64,000 nt of DNA from Pontibacter virosus (GTDB lineage: Bacteria > Bacteroidota > Bacteroidia > Cytophagales > Hymenobacteraceae), in assembly GCF_003096355.1 (NCBI RefSeq), contig NZ_QEKI01000001.1, positions 62,001 to 126,000 on the forward strand. The letters run 5' to 3'. The notes under the pieces were generated by a model. The model was not told where the DNA came from. It worked only from the letters and a program-made list of their open reading frames with translations, and ran no database searches. Of the stretch, positions 52,045 through 59,420 are shown piece after piece. How positions within the stretch are numbered: position 1 is the first letter of the stretch; each line of letters starts with the position of its first letter. A program made the position numbers and the translations under genes.

Positions 52045-53703
52045 TTAGAGCGATACGCCGCGTTTCCAGAAGATAAAATCATCCTGCCCCAGTTCCATTG
52101 CCCGGGTATCGTATTCCCCGCTGGCCAGCCCAATAATGTATTCCAACATCTCCTCGCCCAATTCTTCGATCGTTTTTTCCCCACTGATCACAGGGCCGGC
52201 GTCCAGATCAATCATGTCGGGCAGCCTTCTGGCGAGATTGGTATTGCTGGCAATTTTAACCACAGGAGAAACAGGATTTCCGGTTGGAGTGCCCAGGCCT
52301 GTGGTGAACAGCTGCACCGTACAGCCTGCCCCTGCCATGGCTGTTGTGCTTTCCACATCATTACCCGGCGTACACAGCAGTGTCAGTCCGCTTTTGCGCA
52401 CGTACTGCCCATACCCGAGTACATCCCTCACCGGTGAGGTACCACCTTTTTTGGCAGCCCCTGCCGACTTGATGGCGTCTGTGATCAGGCCGTCGCGGAT
52501 GTTGCCCGGCGAGGGATTCATATCAAAGCCTGAACCTACCGCCTCTGCACGGGCAGCGTAATCCCGCATAAGCCTTACAAAACGCTCCGCTGTTTCTTCG
52601 TCTGCACACCTGTTTATCAGTTCCTGTTCTACGCCGCACAGCTCCGGAAATTCGCTCAGCACGATCTTACCGCCCAGAGCCGCTACCAGATCTGCCGTAT
52701 AGCCCACCACCGGGTTAGCCGATATACCTGAGAAACCATCCGAGCCACCGCATTCCACCCCGATCACCAGTTTGTCAAGCGTGGCCGGCTGTCGTTCGCA
52801 GCGGTTGGCCTCAGCCATACCTTTAAAAGTCTGCAAAATGGCCTCCGACAGCATGGCAGACTCTGAGGCGGCTTTCTGTTGTTCGAAAACCAGCAGCGGT
52901 TTGGCAAAAGCCGGGTTCCGCTCCCGGATCTTTTCCTGCAAAATGTCGACCTGCGCATGCTGGCAACCTAGGCTCAGCACCGTAATACCGGCCACATTCG
53001 GGTTGACACAGTAGCCGGCCAGCAGCGCGCACAGGTTGTCCGAGTCTTCGCGGGTACCGCCGCAGCCACCGTCGTGCGCAATAAACTTGATCCCATCCAA
53101 ATTGGGGAAGAGGCGGTTTTGAGAAGAATAAACAGGCATCTCGGCCAGGTCAATTTCCCGCAGGTCTTTGCCCTGGCGGTAAAGATTGGCGAGCTCCCGC
53201 ACCTGCGCCTGGTATCTGTCCGGCGCGGCATAACCCAACTCTTTCAGGAAGGCGTGCTTCAGCGTCTCTATGTTCCGGTTCTCGCAGAACACCAGCGGCA
53301 GTACCAGCCAGTAGTTGCGGGTGCCCACCTGCCTGTCGGCGCGGTGGTAGCCCCTGAACGTGCGCTGCTTCCACTTGCTCACATTCGGTCCCTGCCAGGT
53401 ATACGTCACGTTTTTCTGCGAAAACCCTTCTGCGGCGTGTTTTAAATTTTCGGTCGTAAGCAAACTCCCCACCGGCAGAAAACAGGTCGTTTTACCGACC
53501 AGCACACCGTACATGTATATCTCAGCTCCGGCGGCCAAGTCCGTTATGGTGAACTTGTGCTTGGCTGGCACGGGATCTTTCAAGGTAAGCTCCAGCCCAT
53601 CAAAGAAAATACGGTTGCCCGCCTGCTGGTCCTGCAGGGCCACCAGCACATTGTCTTTGGGGTGGATCCGGAGGTATGTTTGTCTGTTTGTCTTTTTCAT
53701 CAT
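52045..53703 (-). CDS. UxaA-family dehydratase, probable L-fuconate dehydratase
   Basis: 552 residues. An N-terminal SAF domain (YLRIHPKDNVLVALQDQQAG, about 1-95) is joined to the altronate/galactarate dehydratase core: FRGYHRADRQVGTRNYWLVL, GCGGTREDSDNLCALLAGY, LVIGVECGGSDGFSGISANP, VGYTADLVAALGG and FTTGLGTPTGNP. UxaA-type enzymes are Fe-dependent sugar-acid dehydratases. Within this gene set the substrate should be L-fuconate, giving 2-keto-3-deoxy-L-fuconate, a step done in other organisms by an unrelated enolase-superfamily enzyme. It is five bases from the mutarotase gene, so they form one unit. Confidence 0.88.
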   Translation of the reverse strand: MMKKTNRQTYLRIHPKDNVLVALQDQQAGNRIFFDGLELTLKDPVPAKHKFTITDLAAGAEIYMYGVLVGKTTCFLPVGSLLTTENLKHAAEGFSQKNVTYTWQGPNVSKWKQRTFRGYHRADRQVGTRNYWLVLPLVFCENRNIETLKHAFLKELGYAAPDRYQAQVRELANLYRQGKDLREIDLAEMPVYSSQNRLFPNLDGIKFIAHDGGCGGTREDSDNLCALLAGYCVNPNVAGITVLSLGCQHAQVDILQEKIRERNPAFAKPLLVFEQQKAASESAMLSEAILQTFKGMAEANRCERQPATLDKLVIGVECGGSDGFSGISANPVVGYTADLVAALGGKIVLSEFPELCGVEQELINRCADEETAERFVRLMRDYAARAEAVGSGFDMNPSPGNIRDGLITDAIKSAGAAKKGGTSPVRDVLGYGQYVRKSGLTLLCTPGNDVESTTAMAGAGCTVQLFTTGLGTPTGNPVSPVVKIASNTNLARRLPDMIDLDAGPVISGEKTIEELGEEMLEYIIGLASGEYDTRAMELGQDDFIFWKRGVSL

Positions 53704-53708
53704 CGTGC

Positions 53709-54038
53709 TTACAAAGCAAATAGCTTATTCATCGGCTGCCACTTCTCACCGGCTGCTGCGCCGGGCAATCTCTGCTGGTATTTCCACATTAGTTCTTCCC
53801 ACTCCTGCACTTTGGGATTGGCAGCATCCATAGCTGCTTTCCGCTCAAAGCAAAACGTATCCTTCACTTCAATGATCATAAACAGCCGGTTCGCCCACCG
53901 GTATATCTCCATATGGTCTATACCCGCATACCGGATACTGGCGATGATCTCGGGCCATACTTTCCTATGCCAGGCTTCGTATTCGGCGATTAGGGTTGGG
54001 TCATCTTTCAGGTCGAGCGTAAAACAGTGGCGAGGCAT
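53709..54038 (-). CDS. L-rhamnose mutarotase-family protein (L-fucose mutarotase role)
   Basis: 109 residues of the RhaM family, a dimeric alpha-beta barrel: CFTLDLKDDPTLIAEYEAWH, KVWPEIIASIRYAGIDHMEI and YRWANRLFMIIEVKDTF. The family interconverts alpha and beta anomers of 6-deoxy sugars. Placed between the permease gene and the dehydratase gene, the substrate is most likely L-fucose, providing the anomer used by the dehydrogenase. The stop codon lies five bases from the start of the dehydratase gene and the start lies 29 bases from the end of fucP. Confidence 0.9.
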   Translation of the reverse strand: MPRHCFTLDLKDDPTLIAEYEAWHRKVWPEIIASIRYAGIDHMEIYRWANRLFMIIEVKDTFCFERKAAMDAANPKVQEWEELMWKYQQRLPGAAAGEKWQPMNKLFAL

Positions 54039-54067
54039 AAAATTGGCTTAAGGTTGAATGGGAAAAG

Positions 54068-55396
54068 CTAAAGGGCACTTGTTACAGGTTGCGTTACCAA
54101 CGCAGCACCGTCTTTTTTATGGGTTGCTATTTCCGGCTTCTCAGCCACAAAGGCATACAGCGCAATCACCAGAAAACACAGGAGTGGCACATAAAACGCC
54201 AGCCCAACATCTCCCGTCAGATCAGAGACATAACCCTGAACGGAAGTCAGGATTGCGCCGCCCAGTATGGCCATGATCAGGCCTGAGCCGCCAATCTTTG
54301 CATCTTCTCCCAGGCCCCTTATACCTAATCCGTAAATGGTGGGGAACATCAGGGACATACATCCGGATATACCGATGAGCGCATATACTCCTGCCAGGCC
54401 GCTACCGTAGATCACGACAAGGGTAAGCGCCGCTGCGGTTATGGCCGTAACCAACAGCAGGGTCTTCGGCTTAATGTACTTCATCAGGACTGTGAACACG
54501 AACCTGCTTGCCATGAAGAGCACCAGTGAGGCCATGTAGTAAGTGGAGGCATCGCTTTCGTTCAGCCTGAGTTCCTGCATGACGTAGCGGATCGTAAAAG
54601 ACCATACGCCGATCTGCGCCCCCACATAAAAGAACTGCGCCACGACAGCCCAAACATAGTTAGGCGTTTTGGCCAACCTGCTGAACGTTGCAGACAGATC
54701 TACCTTCGAATCGGTGTCGGAGGCTTTCGGCATTTTTGTAAAATAGAGTACTCCCCACAGCAGAACCAGGAAAAGGGCGATTCCCACGTAAGGGCCCATC
54801 ACAGCGGTCAGTTCCTCAGATTGCACAGCCGCCAGCTCGTCGGTGTTCAGCACAGCCCGCTCATCCGCGTTCAGCTGGTTGAGTTGCGACAGGATAAATA
54901 CTTTGCTGAGCAGCACTCCCGAAATAGACCCGATCGGGTTAAAAGACTGGGCCAGGTTCAGGCGCCTTGTCCCGGATTCCTCTGGCCCCATAGCCACGAT
55001 ATATGGGTTGGCTGCCGTTTCCAGAATGGATAGTCCGCCGGCCAGCACATAGAGCGCCACAAGGAAGTAACCGTAGGACAGCGTGAGGCTGGCCGGATAG
55101 AACAGCAGTGCCCCCAGGATAAACAACCCCAATCCTACCAGTATACCTGTCTTATAGGTGTATTTTTTTATCAGGATAGCAGCAGGCAAGGCCAGGCAGA
55201 AATAGGCTCCATAAAAAGCCATCTGGATCCAGGAGGTCTGGAAGTCAGACATGCTCATGATTCGCTTGAAGGCAGCCAGCAGGGTGTCTGTCATGTTATT
55301 GGCCAGCCCCCATAAGAAAAACAGGCTTGTGACAAGGATAAAGGGTGCTAAAGTGCCCGGTGCTAAAAGAAAACGTTTTTTGGGAGCTGTATGCAT
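54068..55396 (-). CDS. fucP: L-fucose:H+ symporter FucP
   Basis: 442 residues with twelve membrane helices, major facilitator superfamily. The opening LAPFILVTSLFFLWGLANNM followed by TDTLLAAFKRIM is diagnostic of the FucP group, as are AFYGAYFCLALPAAILIKKY, ILETAANPYIVAMGPEESGT and RLNLAQSFNPIGSISG. It imports L-fucose with protons across the inner membrane. It is the first gene of the minus-strand fucose unit, and the AraC regulator gene at 55687 is transcribed in the opposite direction 290 bases away, a typical arrangement for a fucose-responsive promoter pair. Confidence 0.95.
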   Translation of the reverse strand: MHTAPKKRFLLAPGTLAPFILVTSLFFLWGLANNMTDTLLAAFKRIMSMSDFQTSWIQMAFYGAYFCLALPAAILIKKYTYKTGILVGLGLFILGALLFYPASLTLSYGYFLVALYVLAGGLSILETAANPYIVAMGPEESGTRRLNLAQSFNPIGSISGVLLSKVFILSQLNQLNADERAVLNTDELAAVQSEELTAVMGPYVGIALFLVLLWGVLYFTKMPKASDTDSKVDLSATFSRLAKTPNYVWAVVAQFFYVGAQIGVWSFTIRYVMQELRLNESDASTYYMASLVLFMASRFVFTVLMKYIKPKTLLLVTAITAAALTLVVIYGSGLAGVYALIGISGCMSLMFPTIYGLGIRGLGEDAKIGGSGLIMAILGGAILTSVQGYVSDLTGDVGLAFYVPLLCFLVIALYAFVAEKPEIATHKKDGAALVTQPVTSAL

Positions 55397-55686
55397 GATC
55401 TTGGCTAGTTAGACAAAAACGGATGTTCGTAAGAAATTGCAGGTACAGGAACTCTCTGATAGGGTAAGTGACCTTCCCGGAAGCCGCCGCACCACTTATT
55501 CACAGGCTAAAACCACGGTGCTATTTCAGGCAACTACTACAAAGTAAATCAATTACACTTACCGGAACAGTCATGAGATTAACCAATTAATAAACTATTT
55601 TGGCATAATTACTACCTACTATTGCTAAATTCCAACCAACATAACATATTAGATGTGTCTATACCGCACCTGCTGTTTCCATCACC

Positions 55687-56559
55687 ATGAAGTCACACCT
55701 GGTAAAAATTTCGACTACCCCAACGCAGTCCTTCAGCACCCGGCAGGATAAGGTGCCCTTCATCAATAACAGGTGGCACTACCACCCGGAACTGGAATTG
55801 ATTCACATTAAGCAGGGAGAAGGTTTGCAATTCGTAGGGGATAGTATTCAGCGCTTCTCCTCCGGCGACCTGCTGCTTATTGGCTCAAACTTATCGCACT
55901 ACTGGCGCTTTGATGATGTTTATTTCGGTGATGCCCCAACAGTAAGAGCGGATGTGCGCGTGACGCACTTCTGTGAAAACTTCTGGGGAGAGACGTTTAT
56001 CAACCTACCAGAAAACAAGCTTATTAAAGCGACACTGGAGAAAGCGAAGCTGGGGATGCAGATAACAGGCCAGACAAGGCAAACGGTAGGCCACTTGCTG
56101 GACGAAAGCCTCCGGGCAGAAGGCGCCAGAAGGATCATTCTGCTTCTGGAAATACTGGATCTGATATCCAGAAGTGACCAAACGCAGGTACTTTCTTCCA
56201 TAGGCTTCAAGATGAAACATGAAAAGGCAGAAGAGGAACGGATCGGCAGGATATACGAATATTCCCTGGCCAACTTCAGGAGCAAGATAGAACTTCAAGA
56301 GATCGCGGCTGTCGCATACCTGAGCCATAACTCCTTCTGCCGCTATTTTAAATCAAAAACCAGAAAGACTTACTCTCAGTTTCTGATTGAAATCAGAGTA
56401 GGGCAGGCCTGTAAACTTATCATGGAAAACAGTCTCGACATGAAGCAGGTCTGTTATGAAAGCGGCTTCAACAACTTAACCAGTTTTTATAAATGCTTTA
56501 AAAAGATAACCGGTAAAAGCCCCCTGCTCTATCAAAAAGAATTCCTGCATAGCAGGTAA
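55687..56559 (+). CDS. AraC-family regulator of the fucose genes (probable)
   Basis: 290 residues. An N-terminal cupin-type sensor (INNRWHYHPELELIHIKQGE, GDLLLIGSNLSHYWRFDD) is followed by a two-part AraC DNA-binding domain at about 190-285: IELQEIAAVAYLSHNSFCRY, then FKSKTRKTYSQFLIEIR and VCYESGFNNLTSFYKCFKKI with TGKSPLLYQKEF. Divergent transcription from fucP indicates that it controls the fucose operon, presumably responding to L-fucose or an intermediate. The 290 bases between the two genes should hold its sites; I could not define them. Confidence 0.9.
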   Translation: MKSHLVKISTTPTQSFSTRQDKVPFINNRWHYHPELELIHIKQGEGLQFVGDSIQRFSSGDLLLIGSNLSHYWRFDDVYFGDAPTVRADVRVTHFCENFWGETFINLPENKLIKATLEKAKLGMQITGQTRQTVGHLLDESLRAEGARRIILLLEILDLISRSDQTQVLSSIGFKMKHEKAEEERIGRIYEYSLANFRSKIELQEIAAVAYLSHNSFCRYFKSKTRKTYSQFLIEIRVGQACKLIMENSLDMKQVCYESGFNNLTSFYKCFKKITGKSPLLYQKEFLHSR

Positions 56560-56899
56560 CACAGCCAGGTGCTTTCAGAGCGGCTTATACATTTTAAACA
56601 TAAATAATATTTTGAGTTATCTGAGCGCAAACGTTTGATATGCTTTATCCTGATACCTACCTGCCGGGGGCCGGTTCAGACAAGCATTTTTTTACTAACT
56701 TAAGCCTGTTAAATGTAAATCATACGCCTGATCAGGCATCTTTTTTGGGCCATTGGCAGTGTTGAAAGGATCCGGCGCCAGCCTATTACTTATACCTGCA
56801 GCACTATAAAATTAACAGCTTGAACTGAATTTGAACCGGCCATGTGTCGTCTAAATAAATAATACATAATACATCTCTAAAGCACTAATACAGTTTGAT
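56560..56899. other. Upstream region of the GH20 gene
   Basis: 340 bases with no gene, containing the candidate operator at 56628-56637 and an AT-rich stretch next to the GH20 start. No other structure is evident. Confidence 0.6.
56628..56637. promoter_or_regulatory. Candidate LacI-family operator CAAACGTTTG
   Basis: Third copy of the palindrome, about 260 bases before the GH20 gene at 56900. Fourteen bases around it are identical, inverted, to those around the site at 34652. Confidence 0.65.
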
Positions 56900-59254
56900 A
56901 TGAATCTACGCTTCAGGAAGAAAATTGTCAGTATTGCCGCCGCATGCGCCCTGGCAGGTATGGCTGCCCCGTTTACAGTCGCCCAGGGTCAGCAGAAAAC
57001 AAGCTCACAACAGACCGTCTCGATCATTCCGCAGCCGGTAAAAATGACTCAACAAAGTGGCAGCTTTGCGCTGGGGAAAGACACCCGAATTTTTGTCGAC
57101 CCCAAAAATGACGAGCTCCGCAAAATCGGGGAATATCTGGCCAAGAGCCTGCAGGAAACGACTGGCCTACAGCCGGCCGTGCTCCAGAAAGCGCCCGACA
57201 AAAACAGTGGCAATCACATCTACCTGACGCTTTCAAGCCCAGTGGACACACTGGGCGCGGAGGGCTATACCCTTAAAGTGCAGCCGACACAGGTGGTGCT
57301 GGCTGCCAAAGAACCAAATGGCCTTTTCCTGGGCACGCAAACGATCCGGCAGCTACTCCCGACTTCCAAGACAACCGCTCCGGTTACCCTACCTGCACTG
57401 GAGATCGTGGACAAGCCCCGTTACCAATGGCGCGGCATGCACCTCGACATCGCCCGTCACTTCCAGCCCGTGGAGTTTGTGAAGCAGTACATCGACTACC
57501 TGGCCATGCACAAGATGAACAACTTTCACTGGCACCTCACCGACGACCAGGGCTGGCGCATCGAGATCAAGAAATACCCAAAATTGACAGAAGAAGGCGC
57601 TTGGCGAAACGGTACTCTGATCGGTCACTACAGTGACCAGCCACACCAATTCACCAACGAGCGCCACGGCGGTTACTATACCCAGGAGCAGATCAAAGAT
57701 GTAGTGAAATACGCGCAGGAGCGCTATATCAACGTGGTGCCGGAAATAGAGATGCCGGGCCATGCGTTAGCCGCACTCACGGCTTATCCGGAGCTCTCCT
57801 GCACCGGCGGTCCGTTTGAGGTAGAGAAAAAGTGGGGTGTGTTTGACGATGTGTTCTGTGCCGGCAACGAGCAGACCTTTTCTTTTTTGGAAGACGTGAT
57901 GACGGAAGTCATGGCTTTGTTTCCGAGCAAAATCCTGCACATTGGTGGCGACGAATCCCCGAAGACCCGCTGGGAAAAATGCCCGAAATGCCAGAAGCGC
58001 ATTGCCAATGAAGGCCTGAAGGACGAGCACGAGCTTCAGAGCTATTTTATCCAGCGCATGGAGAAATTCCTGAACGCCAAAGGCCGCACCATCATCGGCT
58101 GGGACGAAATATTGGAAGGCGGCCTGGCACCGAACGCTTATGTGATGTCATGGCGCGGTACCGAGGGCGGAATTGCGGCAGCCAAGCAGCATCATTACGT
58201 AGTGATGACGCCGGGTTCACACGTGTACTTCGACCACTACCAGGGCGAGCCTAGTCTGGAACCAACCGCCATCGGCGGCCTGACCACACTACAAAAAGTG
58301 TATTCGTTTGAACCGACGCCAGCAGAGTTGTCGGCTGAAGAGAAAAAATACATTCTGGGAGCGCAGGCCAACGTCTGGACTGAGTACATACACACCACTG
58401 AACATATAGAGTACATGGTCTTCCCGCGTATTTCCGCTTTGTCGGAAGTGCTGTGGACACCTGCCGCCCAGAAGGACTGGAACGACTTTCAGGTTCGCAT
58501 GCAGCAGCAGTACAAGCGCTACGACGCCATGGGCATCAATTACGCCCGCAGCACCTTTAACGTGAAACAGCAGATACAGGTAGACCCAGCCAAAAGCGTG
58601 GCTAACGTGAACCTGAGCACCGGCGCCAAAGGCACGCAAATCTTTTACACCCTGGACGGCTCAGAACCGACAACTGCGTCACAGGCTTACCAGGGCCCTG
58701 TTCAACTGACCAACTCTGCCGTGATAAAGGCCGCCTCCTTTGACGAAAAAGGAGAGCAGTTGAGTAAGGTAAGTACAAAAGAACTGGACGTACACAAAGC
58801 CTTTGCGCAAACTGTGGAGTTGAAGAACCCGTCGCACCGTAACTATACCGCCGCCGGTCCTACCACGCTGGTAGACGGGCAGCTGGCCACCAACAGCTTT
58901 ACCAATGGGCAGTGGCTTGGCTTCCTGGGTACGGACATGGAAGCGGTGATCGACTTGAAAAAGAAGCAGCGGATCAACAGCATCACCAGCTCTTACCTGC
59001 AAACCAAAAACGATGGCATCCATCTGCCGGAACAGGTGGAATTTGCGATCTCAAATGATGGCAAGAAGTACAAAACCGTGAAGGTTGTTACAGAAATAAC
59101 CGATAAACCAGGTGTGTTTAAAGAAGTGCTGACAGCGGAGGTGCCGAATAAAAAAGCCCGCTATATAAAAGTAACAGCCAAAAATCCCCGTCCGGGATCA
59201 AAGCCGGAAGACAGAAGAGCCTGGCTCTTTGCAGACGAAATTATTGTAAAATAG
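56900..59254 (+). CDS. GH20 beta-N-acetylhexosaminidase with C-terminal binding domains
   Basis: 784 residues with a signal peptide. The GH20 N-terminal domain spans about 40-170. The barrel shows RYQWRGMHLDIARHFQPVEF, NNFHWHLTDDQGWRIEI, VVPEIEMPGH and the catalytic HIGGD351-E352, followed by IIGWDEILEGGLAPNAYVMS and a WTEY motif. After about 540 comes a chitobiase-type Ig-like domain (YTLDGSEPTTASQAYQGPV), then an F5/8 type C (CBM32-like) domain at about 640-784 (LVDGQLATNSFTNGQWLGFL). It removes terminal GlcNAc or GalNAc from glycans and stays bound by its C-terminal module. Tandem with the GH2 and GH92 genes on the same strand, it probably starts a three-gene set. Confidence 0.95.
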   Translation: MNLRFRKKIVSIAAACALAGMAAPFTVAQGQQKTSSQQTVSIIPQPVKMTQQSGSFALGKDTRIFVDPKNDELRKIGEYLAKSLQETTGLQPAVLQKAPDKNSGNHIYLTLSSPVDTLGAEGYTLKVQPTQVVLAAKEPNGLFLGTQTIRQLLPTSKTTAPVTLPALEIVDKPRYQWRGMHLDIARHFQPVEFVKQYIDYLAMHKMNNFHWHLTDDQGWRIEIKKYPKLTEEGAWRNGTLIGHYSDQPHQFTNERHGGYYTQEQIKDVVKYAQERYINVVPEIEMPGHALAALTAYPELSCTGGPFEVEKKWGVFDDVFCAGNEQTFSFLEDVMTEVMALFPSKILHIGGDESPKTRWEKCPKCQKRIANEGLKDEHELQSYFIQRMEKFLNAKGRTIIGWDEILEGGLAPNAYVMSWRGTEGGIAAAKQHHYVVMTPGSHVYFDHYQGEPSLEPTAIGGLTTLQKVYSFEPTPAELSAEEKKYILGAQANVWTEYIHTTEHIEYMVFPRISALSEVLWTPAAQKDWNDFQVRMQQQYKRYDAMGINYARSTFNVKQQIQVDPAKSVANVNLSTGAKGTQIFYTLDGSEPTTASQAYQGPVQLTNSAVIKAASFDEKGEQLSKVSTKELDVHKAFAQTVELKNPSHRNYTAAGPTTLVDGQLATNSFTNGQWLGFLGTDMEAVIDLKKKQRINSITSSYLQTKNDGIHLPEQVEFAISNDGKKYKTVKVVTEITDKPGVFKEVLTAEVPNKKARYIKVTAKNPRPGSKPEDRRAWLFADEIIVK

Positions 59255-59279
59255 CAGAATTCGCCTGCCGTAAGCTTAA

Positions 59280-59320
59280 AAGGCAGGCCTTATCATTAGC
59301 GCATAAGGCCTGCCTTCTTT
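59280..59320 (+). terminator. Terminator after the GH20 gene
   Basis: A perfect 14-bp stem, 59280-59293 with 59303-59316, followed by CTTTAT. It would at least partly separate the GH20 gene from the GH2 gene at 59421. Confidence 0.82.
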
Positions 59321-59420
59321 ATATGCATGGAACGGCTTGCAAATCGCTTATTTCTGCTTTATTTTCATCCACCTGATACGTATGTCCTCACCCGTAAATC
59401 CCCTTGAAAGCTTCCCGATC

